From: Gemmata massiliana
GTDB taxonomy: Bacteria > Planctomycetota > Planctomycetia > Gemmatales > Gemmataceae
Direction of reading: 5' to 3'
NCBI GenBank assembly: GCA_000531095.1
Contig: HG799462.1
Coordinates: 166,267 to 230,266, forward strand
DNA: 64,000 nucleotides
Below the pieces are notes generated by a model. That model ran no database searches and was not told the origin of the DNA. It was given only the letters and a program-made list of their open reading frames with translations. Positions 41,910-51,627 of this stretch are shown here, one piece after another (position 1 is the stretch's first letter; every line of letters begins with the position of its first letter). Made by a program: the position numbers and the translations under genes.

Positions 41910-44900
41910 ATGGCGCCGTCCTGGCTTCGACAATTGTTCAAAAAACGGTTCGCTGGCCAAGGTGCGGCCTCCCCGGTCCGGCGCAGCCTCCGCGTCGAAG
42001 TGCTCGAAGACCGCACGGTTCCGGCGACGGTCTTTTGGACCGGCGGAGCGGTGGCCGATGTGGACGGCAACGGCGACGGCGACACGACGGATATTGGTGA
42101 GACCGGCAGTTTGCTGTGGTCCACCGGGGGCAACTGGAGCACCGGTGTCGCCCCGGGGATCAACGATGACGTGGTGTTCAACAACTTCACACCCCCGGAA
42201 AGTGCCAACTACAACGCTTACTTCGCCGATACCGACAATCGTAATGCCGGGCTGACGGGAACTGTCCCGCACTCGATAATGGATCTCACCACGACCATCA
42301 AGTCGCTCACGATTCGTGGTCCCGGTCCGACGACCGGCGGGAACTCGGGCTGGTTCATCTCCCGCGGGCGGGTCGTCCAGGATCCCATTCGCGATCCTGA
42401 CTTTCCGCTCGGGGTTTTTGTTCCAACGACTCCGGGACGGCTCACGATTCTGGGGAATGTCAACTTCGACGGCGCCGGCGTCGCAACAACTAATTTTGAT
42501 ATTAGCTTTGTCAGCACCCTCCAGAACATTAACGTTACCACTTTCGGTGCACGCCTGTTCATAAATGGTAGCATTGGCATCGGGACCGGAGTCACCACGC
42601 CCGTGGGGATCTTAAAGCTCGGCCCCGGTACGGCCATTTTGGGCGGAGCAAACACCTTCGACGGGCTCGTACAAGTCGATACCGGTATTTTGGCCGTCAC
42701 TGACGACGACGCACTCGGCACATCGAGTGTCGGTACGGTGGTCGCAAACGGGGCCACCCTGACCGTAGCCGGCGCAGCGAATATCCCCGAGTCGGTTCAG
42801 ATTCAGGGAAGCGGCATGACGGATACGGGAACGCCAACCGGCACGGCGCTTGGGGCGCTCAATGGGAACGGGTTCGTTGGCGGTGGGGTCGTCCTGAACT
42901 CTTCGGCTACTATCAGCGGTACGTATATTGGCACCGGTGGCGCGATTGCCTTCAGTGTCCTTGATATCGACGGGGTGATATCCGGAGCGGGCAACCTAAC
43001 AACCATAGGCACGGTCGCCCTGAACAATGCGAACACCTACAACGGGGCAACTTTTGTCCGAGACGATCCCTACATCGCGAACACCGGGGGAGTAATCGTC
43101 CGAAACGATGACGCCCTATCGCCGGGGTCGTTTACGGAGGTAGCCAGCGGCGCAACTTTAATGCTTTCCAGTAGCGGAGGGACCGGGCTCCGGCTCATCG
43201 ACGACGAGGTTTTATACCTCAACGGCTTGGGCAATTTTAATACGACACTTCAGAATTTCGTCGGCGCGCTCAGCAGCACCGGCACGCTGGCAACCCGGAC
43301 CACACCAGCCGAATGGCGGAGCCGCATTTTCGTCGCGACCAACGCTTCGATCGGCACGGTCGAGTTGTCCAATTTATTGGTGAGTGGGCAGGTCTCGAAC
43401 CTACCCATTCCGGCCGCGACCCTGGGCACCTTGACCTCCGTCGAACTCGACGCGATCCAAGCGTACAACGCACTCGGTCGCACCACCACGGCCCGAGCGA
43501 GCCTGGCCAAACTCGGTAAGGGAACGACCATTTTCCCAAACGCGAATCCGGATTTTTCCGGGAACGTCGTCGTCACCAATGGCACGATTGTGATGCGGAA
43601 TGCCACAGCCCTGGGTCCGGCGACCGGGGGCTCGATCGTCGTGGATTCGGACATCCCGACGCTCCAGTTCGGGACACTCGAAGTTCAAGGCCAGTACACG
43701 GTTCAAAAGAACCTGACCATCAACGGGAACGGGTACTCCAGTGTCGGTGCGTTGCTCATCTCGGACAACCCGGCCGACGGCGGCGCGACCGCGATCACTT
43801 GGTCCGGGACCGTGACCCTGACTACCGCGGCCTCGACCAGCAATACGTCCGCAACCATTAGCACCGATTCGGGCCAGGCGCTGACGGTCACGGGCATCGT
43901 GAGTGGACCGACCGGGCGCAACCTCCAGAAGAACGGGGCCGGTTCGCTGACTCTAACGGCCGCGAACACGTTCCTCGGTTCGGTGACGGTACGAGCTGGT
44001 ACTCTCGCGATTACTAACAGCACAGCGCTTGGTGCGGTCGGCGGGGCCGGCACCACGATCTCCTCCGGGGCCACACTGTCCCTAGGCGGCGGCCTCACCA
44101 TCGTCAACGAGGCTCTTACCCTCTCCAGCGAACTCGGGGTGGCGGCTACATTCCTGGTCGGGAGCGGAACCAACCTGTGGACCGGCGTTGTGAACCTCGT
44201 CGGTAACAGTATCGGGACCGGCGTCGATGAAATCATTATCGATACGAGTGCAGGCTCGTCCATCGAGTTCAGCAACGTGATCAGCGGCGACTCCAAACTC
44301 CGCAAGTTGGGAACCGGTACGATGCGGTTCAGTGGGACCGCGTCGAACACCTTTAAACCCGTTCAAGCGAGCGATCCGTCGCTCTCGATCGAGGCGGGGA
44401 CGACGGTGTTCGCCAAGACGCTCGGGCCGAACGGCACGACCGTAAACGCCATCGCCGGCCCAATCGTCATCGGCGACGGTGCAGGCGGTGACAGCGTGGA
44501 CGTGTTGCGCCTGGAACAGCCGAACCAGATCCCGGACTCGGTCGCCGTTTCCATTCTCTCGTCCGGGCTGCTGGACCTGAACGGGATCAACGAAACGATC
44601 GCCGGCCCGACTTTAACTGGGGGCGAAATCCGGACCGGGGTGGGTACACTCACGCTGGCCGGTAACGTCACGACCCTCGCCTCGACCGACGTGGCGAAAA
44701 TTTCCGGGAAACTGTCGCTTGGTGGGGTCGCCCGAACGTTCGACGTTGCGAACGGCGCCGCGGACCCCGACCTGCAGATCGACGCCGTTATCAGTAACGG
44801 CCCGGGGATCATCAAGGCCGGGGGCGGGACGCTCGTGCTCGGCGGGGCCAACACGTACACCGGCCCCACCACCGTGACCGCGGGCGTGCTGCGGTTGGGC

Positions 44901-47153
44901 GCGCACAACGTGCTGCCCGACACCACCACCGTCGCACTCGCGGGCGGAACCACGCTGGACATGAACAGTTTCATAGACTCGATCGCGGCCATCACCGGCG
45001 GCGCCACTACCACGCTCGCCCTCGGGGCCGGGGCACTGATAGTCGGGGTCGGTAACACCACGTCGACCTTCGGGGGGGTGATTACCGGGGCCGCGGGCTC
45101 GTTGCTTTCAAAGATCGGTACCGGGACGCTCACGCTGACCGGGGCCAGCCCCGCGTACACCGGAACGACGTTTGTGGGCGGCGGGACGGTGCTCGTGAAC
45201 GCGAACCAGGGCGCCGCGCGCGTGACCGTTCTGAGCGGCGGCACCCTGGGCGGCACCGGCACCGTTGGGGCGATCACCGTGAACGCGGGGGGGCAACTCT
45301 CGCCGGGTCAGAGCCCCGCGGTCCTGAGCGCGAACGGGGACGTTGTGCTCAGCGCCGGTTCTTCGTTCATCGTGGAGGCGGCCGGTACGACCGTGGGCAC
45401 CCAGTACGACCAACTCGCGGTCACCGGCACGGCCACTCTCAACAACGCGACCCTGGTGTTCAATCCGAGCTTCACCCCCGCGGTCAACGACTCGTTCGTC
45501 ATTCTCACCGCGACGGGCGGCGTTACGGGTACCTTCAGCGGACTGGCGGACCTCGCGACCTTTACCACCGGGACGCGCGTGTACCAAATTCATTACAACG
45601 CGAACGACGTCACCGTCACGGTGCTCGCGCTCGCCTCGACCGCGACGATCCAGTCGAGCACCAACCCGTCACTCCCCGGCCAGTCCGTGACGTTCACGGT
45701 CACCATCACCCCTGCGGTGGCCGGCGACCCGACGCCAACGGGCACGGTCCAGTTCTACGATAATGGTGTGTCGATCGGTACCGTGGCGCTCTCCCCAACA
45801 GGCACCCTCAACCTGGCGTCGGCATCGCTCACGACCGCGGCGCTGACGAGCGGGTCACACAACATCACCGCAACGTTCACCCCGTCGTCGTCTTACCAGG
45901 CTCGCACCCAGACCGATCTGGCCCTCGTGCAGGCGGTCACCGTCGTTTCGACCGTGAGCATGCAGGCCCTGAACGGGCCGAGCGTCTTCGGGGACACGGT
46001 CGGCTTCCTCGCCCGGGTCGCCCAGCAGCCCGGACTCGCGGTCCCGAACGGGACGATCACCTTCATCAACTCCACGACCGGCGAGGTTCTGGGCGTCGTG
46101 GCCCTCGACGCGACCGGCGGGGCGGCCATCAACGTCAGTACCCTCCGCGTGGGAACTAGCATCATCTCGGCCGTCTACTCGGGCGACGCCTTCTACCGGG
46201 CCGGGTCCGGTACCGCCACCCAGATCGTTGATCGGCAGTCGCGGATGGTGGTCGGCACGGACGCGGGGCCGCAAGCGACGGTCCAGGTCTTCGACCCGCG
46301 GACCGGGGCTCTGCTCCGGGTGCTCACGCCCTTCGACGGGTACTCACTGGGCGTGAAGGTGGCTGCGGGCGACGTGAACGGGGACGGGATCGACGACATC
46401 ATCGTGTCCGCGGGCGCGGGCGCCCCGGGCGGTCACGTGAAGGTGTACAACGGGGCCGATTACTCGGAACTGGCGAGCTTCTTCACGTTCGTTGGGTACA
46501 CGGGCGGGGTGAACATCGCGGCCGGGGACGTGAACGGGGACGGGTTCGACGACATCATCGTGGGAACGGCCATCGCCAACGACCACGTGAAGGCGTTCTC
46601 CGGGCGCAACCCGGCGGACACGCTCCTGAGCTTTTTCGCCTACGGCGGCGGGAACCCGGTCGGGGTCACGGTGGCCGCAGGCGATGTGAACGGAGACGGG
46701 CTGGCCGACGTGGTCACCGGGTCCGCCACGTTCGCCGGGCACGTGAAAGCGTTCTCGGGCCAGAACAACGGGCAGCTCCTGGGGAGCTACTTCGCTTACG
46801 GGGCCGGGTACCTGGGCGGGATCTACGTCGCGGCCGGGGATCTGGATGGCGACGGGCGCGCCGAGATCATCACCGGGGCCACGAACGCGCCACACGTTAA
46901 GGCACTCGACGCGATCACCGGAGCGGAGCGCCAGAGCTTCATCGCGTACCCGGGGGCGACGTTCGGGGTCCGCGTCGCGGCGGTCGACCGCGACGGCGAC
47001 GGGCTGGCGGACATCCTCACCGGCGCGGGCGGCAGCGCCCCACACGTCAAACTCTTCGACGGCCAAACCCTGGACCTGCTCGACAGCTTCCTGGCCGTGC
47101 CGCCGAACCAGTCCCCGTCCCCGGGGATCTTCGTCGGTGGCAGTTCCAAGTAA
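41910..47153 (+). CDS. Giant secreted protein with autotransporter-type repeats, Ig-like domains and FG-GAP region
   Basis: A 1,747-residue exported protein. The N terminus has a basic amphipathic start (MAPSWLRQLFKKRFAGQ) and the signature VLEDRTVPA at residues 31-39. From about 50 to 1,200 there are many autotransporter-associated beta-strand repeats of the GAGTLTLTGANTYTG type (LQKNGAGSLTLTAANTFLGS, GGGTLVLGGANTYTGPTTVT, GTGTLTLTGASPAYTGTTFV), predicting a long beta-helix. Two bacterial Ig-like domains follow at about 1,245-1,450 (PTPTGTVQFYDNGVSIGTVA, VPNGTITFINSTTGEVLGVV). FG-GAP/integrin-like repeats fill 1,470-1,747 (GDVNGDGIDDIIVSAGAGAP). No translocator barrel is present, so it is a passenger-like surface protein, not a complete autotransporter. 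The in-frame upstream TTG at 41859 is rejected. Confidence 0.9.
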   Translation: MAPSWLRQLFKKRFAGQGAASPVRRSLRVEVLEDRTVPATVFWTGGAVADVDGNGDGDTTDIGETGSLLWSTGGNWSTGVAPGINDDVVFNNFTPPESANYNAYFADTDNRNAGLTGTVPHSIMDLTTTIKSLTIRGPGPTTGGNSGWFISRGRVVQDPIRDPDFPLGVFVPTTPGRLTILGNVNFDGAGVATTNFDISFVSTLQNINVTTFGARLFINGSIGIGTGVTTPVGILKLGPGTAILGGANTFDGLVQVDTGILAVTDDDALGTSSVGTVVANGATLTVAGAANIPESVQIQGSGMTDTGTPTGTALGALNGNGFVGGGVVLNSSATISGTYIGTGGAIAFSVLDIDGVISGAGNLTTIGTVALNNANTYNGATFVRDDPYIANTGGVIVRNDDALSPGSFTEVASGATLMLSSSGGTGLRLIDDEVLYLNGLGNFNTTLQNFVGALSSTGTLATRTTPAEWRSRIFVATNASIGTVELSNLLVSGQVSNLPIPAATLGTLTSVELDAIQAYNALGRTTTARASLAKLGKGTTIFPNANPDFSGNVVVTNGTIVMRNATALGPATGGSIVVDSDIPTLQFGTLEVQGQYTVQKNLTINGNGYSSVGALLISDNPADGGATAITWSGTVTLTTAASTSNTSATISTDSGQALTVTGIVSGPTGRNLQKNGAGSLTLTAANTFLGSVTVRAGTLAITNSTALGAVGGAGTTISSGATLSLGGGLTIVNEALTLSSELGVAATFLVGSGTNLWTGVVNLVGNSIGTGVDEIIIDTSAGSSIEFSNVISGDSKLRKLGTGTMRFSGTASNTFKPVQASDPSLSIEAGTTVFAKTLGPNGTTVNAIAGPIVIGDGAGGDSVDVLRLEQPNQIPDSVAVSILSSGLLDLNGINETIAGPTLTGGEIRTGVGTLTLAGNVTTLASTDVAKISGKLSLGGVARTFDVANGAADPDLQIDAVISNGPGIIKAGGGTLVLGGANTYTGPTTVTAGVLRLGAHNVLPDTTTVALAGGTTLDMNSFIDSIAAITGGATTTLALGAGALIVGVGNTTSTFGGVITGAAGSLLSKIGTGTLTLTGASPAYTGTTFVGGGTVLVNANQGAARVTVLSGGTLGGTGTVGAITVNAGGQLSPGQSPAVLSANGDVVLSAGSSFIVEAAGTTVGTQYDQLAVTGTATLNNATLVFNPSFTPAVNDSFVILTATGGVTGTFSGLADLATFTTGTRVYQIHYNANDVTVTVLALASTATIQSSTNPSLPGQSVTFTVTITPAVAGDPTPTGTVQFYDNGVSIGTVALSPTGTLNLASASLTTAALTSGSHNITATFTPSSSYQARTQTDLALVQAVTVVSTVSMQALNGPSVFGDTVGFLARVAQQPGLAVPNGTITFINSTTGEVLGVVALDATGGAAINVSTLRVGTSIISAVYSGDAFYRAGSGTATQIVDRQSRMVVGTDAGPQATVQVFDPRTGALLRVLTPFDGYSLGVKVAAGDVNGDGIDDIIVSAGAGAPGGHVKVYNGADYSELASFFTFVGYTGGVNIAAGDVNGDGFDDIIVGTAIANDHVKAFSGRNPADTLLSFFAYGGGNPVGVTVAAGDVNGDGLADVVTGSATFAGHVKAFSGQNNGQLLGSYFAYGAGYLGGIYVAAGDLDGDGRAEIITGATNAPHVKALDAITGAERQSFIAYPGATFGVRVAAVDRDGDGLADILTGAGGSAPHVKLFDGQTLDLLDSFLAVPPNQSPSPGIFVGGSSK

Positions 47154-47167
47154 ATACGTTCGCTTCG

Positions 47168-47204
47168 ACCGCCCCGGCTCGCGAGCCGGGGCGGTTTCGT
47201 TTTT
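47168..47204 (+). terminator. Rho-independent terminator of the giant protein gene
   Basis: A perfect 28-nt palindrome (47168-47195, ACCGCCCCGGCTC arm) is followed by TTCGTTTTT (47196-47204), 15 bases after the stop codon. Confidence 0.88.
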
Positions 47205-47351
47205 ACACCACCCACGCTCCCAAATTTCTCGGTGTTCGGCGCGAATCCCTTACTGTTCGGCGGTGCCTCTCCGTCTTAATCTCTTGGCACCGTGCCGTTT
47301 CGCGGTCACAATAGTTGTTATTCGTCTCCGCGCCCCCGCGAGCCGAGCACC

Positions 47352-50273
47352 ATGTCCGAAGTCAACCCGGCGGATTTCGCCGCTCCCAAAACTCCGACCC
47401 GCGCGCCGGCCCCCGACACCTTTACGGGCGGGCGCACCGGACCGAACGGCCCCAATCGGTCCACACTTACACACACTCAGCCCGCGCGCATCGGACGATT
47501 CGAGGTGCGCACGCTGCTCGGCGAGGGCGCGTTCGCGCGCGTGTATCTGGGGTTCGACCCGGAACTCGAACGGCAGGTGGCGATCAAGGTTCCGAAGGTC
47601 GACGAACTGACGCCCGAATTTCGCGAATCGTTTCTCCGCGAGAACCGACTGGCCGCGATCATCCACCACCCCAACGTGTGCCCGGTTTACGAAGTCGGCA
47701 CCGACGGCACCCTGCCCTACATCGTGATGCGCGTGGTGCCCGGCACGCTCGCCGGGGTGCTCCGGTACCGCGACGGGCTCCTGCCCCCGCGCCACGCACT
47801 CGCGATTGTGCGAAAGCTCGCTCAGGGACTGGCCGCGGCGCACGCGCAGAAAGTCGTTCACCGCGATTTAAAACCCGCGAACGTGCTGTTCGACGAATCC
47901 CAACGCGAGGTGCTCATCGCCGACTTCGGCTTGGCCCGGCTCGTCGATCAGGCGACCGCGGCCAGTAACGGGGTGCCCAAGGGGACGCCCGCGTACATGT
48001 CCCCGGAACAGGCCCGCGGAGCGGCGGCCGAGATCGGGCCGCTGTCGGACGTGTACAGCCTCGGCATCATCCTCTACGAGATGCTCACCGGGCGCGTGCC
48101 CTTTTCCGGGTCCGTCTGGGAGGTCATGCGCGATCACTGCGAGACCGCACCGGTTCCCCCGTCGCGTGTCGTTGCGGGACTCGATCCGGTTCTTGATGCC
48201 TTGTGTCTCAAGGCGCTGGCCAAGCGCCCGGCGGAGCGTTATCGCTCCGCGAAAGAGTTCGCTACGGCCCTCGGGACGTATTTGCGCTCGAACGAGCGCC
48301 CGGAGGCGCTCCCGGTCCCCGCGGAACCTGAAGAAATCCCGGCGCTGGAACTCGTTGAGGGGCCACTCGCGGACGAGGTTCCCGATCTTCCCACCGTGCC
48401 CGTGGGCCGATCGGCGAAGTCTTCTGCTAAGCACACACCCGTTCCGCGTTCGGTTCGCGAATCGCGCACCCAAAAAGCGGCTCCTCCCGTGCCGGAGCCG
48501 CGCGCCACGTCGCGCCTTACGGCCCTGCTCGTTTCGGGCGCCGCACTGTTTGTTGGCGGAGTGGCGGTGGCACTTCTGGTGATGCAGAAGCCCGAACCCA
48601 CGAAGCCCTCGGACCCACCGGTCGCGCAGAACGACAACGTGGGGCCGGCTCCGCCCGTTGCCGATCCGGGCACTTCAACGCTCGTTGCTGCGAAGCCGGT
48701 TCCCATTCCCGAAGCACCGGAACCGCACCCGGTTCTGGCGCTGAAACCCGAGATCTCTCCCGCTCCGAAACAGGTGGAACCGGTGCCGACGGCGCCGGAA
48801 CCGAGGCCGGGAATTGATGCCGAACTGCGGCGCGACTGGAGCGATTATCTCACCGCGTCCGGGGGCGAAACGGCTTACCCGTTCTTCAAAGACCGGGGAC
48901 CGACGCGGTGGCGCGCGTGGCGCGAAGCGGCCGAGGGCGATTGCGTGTACGGCATGGTTCTGTACGCGAACTGCCTGGAAAACGGTATCGGCGCCGCGAA
49001 GAGCCTGAAGAAGGCCGCCGGGCTGTACCGCAAAGCGGCCGAGGCCGGTGAACCAATCGCGATGACCGAGTTGGGCGGGTGCTTCCAGGACGGGAAGGGC
49101 GTTCCGAAGGACGAAACCGAAGCGCTCGAATGGTTCCGCAAGGGGGCCGAGGCCCAAGAGCGGATGGCGATGTATCTCCTCGGGATCACGTACCGGGACG
49201 GGCGCGGGGTGGATAAAGACCCCAAGGAAGCGGCCGAATGGTTCCGCAAGGCCGCGGAACTCGACGGATCGGCCGCGATGGTCGAGTTAGGGTACTGCTA
49301 CGCGAACGGATCCGGGGTGGACAAAGACTCCAAGAAATCGGTCGCGTGGTTCCGCAAAGCCGCGGGCCTCGGGAACGCGATCGGGATGGACGAACTGGGT
49401 TACTGTCTCGCCAACGGACGCGGGGTCAAGAAGGATGCCGCAAAAGCCCGCGAGTGGTACGAAAAAGCGGCCGAGAAGGGGTACTCTAACGCCCAGAACA
49501 ACCTCGGGCTGCTGTACGGCAACGGCCTGGGGGTCTCGACCGACTACGCGAAGGCCCGCGAGTGGTACGAAAAGGCCGCGGCGCAGAACCACTCTGGTGC
49601 CCAGAACAATCTCGGTGTGCTGTACGAGAATGGCCTCGGCGTCACGCAGAACTACACCACGGCCCGTGAGTGGTACGAGAAATCGGCCGAACAGGGGTAC
49701 GCCATCGGGCAGTACCACCTCGCGCTGATGTACTACCGCCCAGCGGGTGTGACGCAGGACTACCCCAAAGCACGGGAGTTGTTCGAGAAAGCCGCGGTAC
49801 AGGGGGACGCGAACGCGCAATTGTACCTCGGGTTCATGTACGGCACGGGTCGGCACGACAGCAAGAGCGGGGCGCCCGATCACGCGCAAGCCCAGGAGTG
49901 GTACGAGAAGGCCGCGGCACAAGGGCACGTACAGGCCCTTCACAACCTCGGCGTTCTCTACAGTTCGGGCAAGTACAAGGGCGGGAACGGGAAACCGGAC
50001 CACGTGAAGGCCCGCGAGTGGTACGAAAAGGCCGCCGAAAAGGGGCATGTCGGGGCCACGAACAACCTCGGCCTCATTTACGAACACGGGCGCGGTGTTA
50101 CTGCTGATCCGGAGGAAGCGGTTCGACTGTACCGCAAGGCCGCGGACCACGGGGACAAGAACGGGATGACCAACCTCGCGCGGTGCTACGAGAAAGGCAT
50201 TGGGGTCGCGAAGGACGAAAAGCTGGCCGCGTCGTGGCGGGAAAAGGCCGCGAAGGTCGTCGCGGATAAGTGA
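47352..50273 (+). CDS. Serine/threonine protein kinase with transmembrane helix and Sel1 repeats
   Basis: A 973-residue membrane kinase of the PknB type. Residues 48-320 form the kinase domain: glycine loop LLGEGAFARVYLGFD, catalytic Lys79 (VAIKVPK), HRDLKPANVLF (Asp172) and DFGLARL (Asp191), then GTPAYMSPEQARG. A Pro/Ala-rich segment and a single membrane helix at about 390-412 (TALLVSGAALFVGGVAVALL) follow. The outer C-terminal ~460 residues consist of about twelve Sel1/TPR-like repeats (AMTELGGCFQDGKGVPKDET, NAQNNLGLLYGNGLGVSTDY, AREWYEKAAEKGHVGATNNL). It probably senses or scaffolds partners outside the membrane and signals by phosphorylation inside. Start is chosen at 47352; the upstream frame to 47292 is non-native. 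Confidence 0.95.
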   Translation: MSEVNPADFAAPKTPTRAPAPDTFTGGRTGPNGPNRSTLTHTQPARIGRFEVRTLLGEGAFARVYLGFDPELERQVAIKVPKVDELTPEFRESFLRENRLAAIIHHPNVCPVYEVGTDGTLPYIVMRVVPGTLAGVLRYRDGLLPPRHALAIVRKLAQGLAAAHAQKVVHRDLKPANVLFDESQREVLIADFGLARLVDQATAASNGVPKGTPAYMSPEQARGAAAEIGPLSDVYSLGIILYEMLTGRVPFSGSVWEVMRDHCETAPVPPSRVVAGLDPVLDALCLKALAKRPAERYRSAKEFATALGTYLRSNERPEALPVPAEPEEIPALELVEGPLADEVPDLPTVPVGRSAKSSAKHTPVPRSVRESRTQKAAPPVPEPRATSRLTALLVSGAALFVGGVAVALLVMQKPEPTKPSDPPVAQNDNVGPAPPVADPGTSTLVAAKPVPIPEAPEPHPVLALKPEISPAPKQVEPVPTAPEPRPGIDAELRRDWSDYLTASGGETAYPFFKDRGPTRWRAWREAAEGDCVYGMVLYANCLENGIGAAKSLKKAAGLYRKAAEAGEPIAMTELGGCFQDGKGVPKDETEALEWFRKGAEAQERMAMYLLGITYRDGRGVDKDPKEAAEWFRKAAELDGSAAMVELGYCYANGSGVDKDSKKSVAWFRKAAGLGNAIGMDELGYCLANGRGVKKDAAKAREWYEKAAEKGYSNAQNNLGLLYGNGLGVSTDYAKAREWYEKAAAQNHSGAQNNLGVLYENGLGVTQNYTTAREWYEKSAEQGYAIGQYHLALMYYRPAGVTQDYPKARELFEKAAVQGDANAQLYLGFMYGTGRHDSKSGAPDHAQAQEWYEKAAAQGHVQALHNLGVLYSSGKYKGGNGKPDHVKAREWYEKAAEKGHVGATNNLGLIYEHGRGVTADPEEAVRLYRKAADHGDKNGMTNLARCYEKGIGVAKDEKLAASWREKAAKVVADK

Positions 50274-50483
50274 GCGCGCCGGTCTGAGCTCTCGATAGTG
50301 CTCCCCGATCCGTGCCTCGCACGCGATCCAGAGTGTACGACCCGTTCGAGCGTTAGTTTCACGTGTGGCACCGTGTGGAGCACACGCTTTTGGGCCATCC
50401 AACCACTGCCGTTTTACCCCGTCTTGTCCGGTCATTCTCCGGCGATAGCGTAGACCTTATACGACGTTTCCCGGAGTTCCCTC

Positions 50484-51569
50484 ATGCCTCTTCCGATTCG
50501 GACCGACGACTGCGCGCTCGACTTCCTCTCGCTCGGGGCTTTGATTCACCGGCTCGACCCCGGCGTTACACCGTTCCGCAAGGCGCGCGCGTTCGATGTC
50601 CACGTTTCCGGCGGCGAGTACAACGTCGCCGCGAACCTGTCCGACTGTTTCGGCCTGCGCACCGGCATCGCCAGCGCAATGGTCAACTACCCGGTCGGTG
50701 AGCTCGTGCAGGCGCGCGTGCGCGAAATGGGCGTCACGCCGTTCTACAAGCACTTCGAGCACGACGGCGTGCGCGGGCCGAACATCGCGACCGTGTACAG
50801 CGACCGCGGGCAGGGCGTCCGCGCGCCGGTCGTGTTCTACAACCGCGCCAACGAAGCCGCTTCGCTCCTCAAAGTCGGCGACTTCGATTGGGCCAAGATC
50901 ATGGCCGGCGGCGTGCGGTGGTTCCACTCCGGCGGCATCTTCGCGGCGCTGTCCGAGAACAACCCGGAACTCATCATTGAGGGCATGAAGGCCGCGAAAG
51001 CGCAGGGCGCGATCATCTCGTTCGACCTGAACTATCGCGGGAAGTTGTGGAAGCCGGTAGGCGGCGACAAGCGCGCGGTGGAGACGCTCCGGCGCATCGT
51101 CGCGAACGTCGATTGCCTCATCGGGAACGAAGAAGACATGCAGAAGGGGCTGGGGGTGAAAGGCCCGGAGGTGACGAAGAAAGAGGAGTCGAAGCTGAAC
51201 CCGGACGTGTTCTTCGGCATGATCGAGAACACGGTGAAGGAGTTCCCGAACATCAAACTGGTGGCGACCACGCTCCGCGAAACGCACTCGGCCAACCGGC
51301 ACGATTGGGGCGCGGTGCTGTGGCTCGACGGGAAGCGGTTCGTCAGCCCGACGGCGCAGCTCGACGTGATCGACCGCATCGGCGGCGGCGACGGGTTCGC
51401 GGCCGGCACCATCTACGGTCTTATGAGCGGGCGCGACACCCAACAGGCGCTCAACCTCGGCTGGGCACACGGCGCGCTGCTCACCACCTACCACGGCGAC
51501 ACCACGATGGCCACGCTCGCGGAAGTCGAAGCGTTCGCGGCCGGCACCGGGGCGCGGGTGCAACGGTAA
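50484..51569 (+). CDS. kdgK: PfkB-family carbohydrate kinase, probably 2-keto-3-deoxygluconate kinase
   Basis: A 361-residue ribokinase-family enzyme expected to phosphorylate 2-dehydro-3-deoxygluconate in sugar-acid degradation. Family features: DFLSLGALIHRLDPGVTPFR, the substrate-side GGEYNVAANLSDCFGL, FDLNYRGKLWK, and the catalytic PfkB signature RIGGGDGFAAGTIYGL with Asp303. Length and the NYRGKLWK block favour KDG kinase over ribokinase or fructokinase, but substrate is inferred. A GGAG Shine-Dalgarno lies eight bases before the ATG. It is followed by a 9-bp hairpin and the convergent FKBP gene. Confidence 0.9.
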   Translation: MPLPIRTDDCALDFLSLGALIHRLDPGVTPFRKARAFDVHVSGGEYNVAANLSDCFGLRTGIASAMVNYPVGELVQARVREMGVTPFYKHFEHDGVRGPNIATVYSDRGQGVRAPVVFYNRANEAASLLKVGDFDWAKIMAGGVRWFHSGGIFAALSENNPELIIEGMKAAKAQGAIISFDLNYRGKLWKPVGGDKRAVETLRRIVANVDCLIGNEEDMQKGLGVKGPEVTKKEESKLNPDVFFGMIENTVKEFPNIKLVATTLRETHSANRHDWGAVLWLDGKRFVSPTAQLDVIDRIGGGDGFAAGTIYGLMSGRDTQQALNLGWAHGALLTTYHGDTTMATLAEVEAFAAGTGARVQR

Positions 51570-51581
51570 GTGCCGCGCTTA

Positions 51582-51613
51582 CGAGTGCCGGGAGCCGGCG
51601 CCCTCGGCACTCG
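51582..51613. terminator. Hairpin between convergent kdgK and FKBP genes
   Basis: CGAGTGCCG (51582-51590) pairs with CGGCACTCG (51605-51613) around a 14-base loop that itself contains GCCGGC. There is no T tract; probably a bidirectional terminator. Confidence 0.5.
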
Positions 51614-51627
51614 CAAATGGCTTCGGC

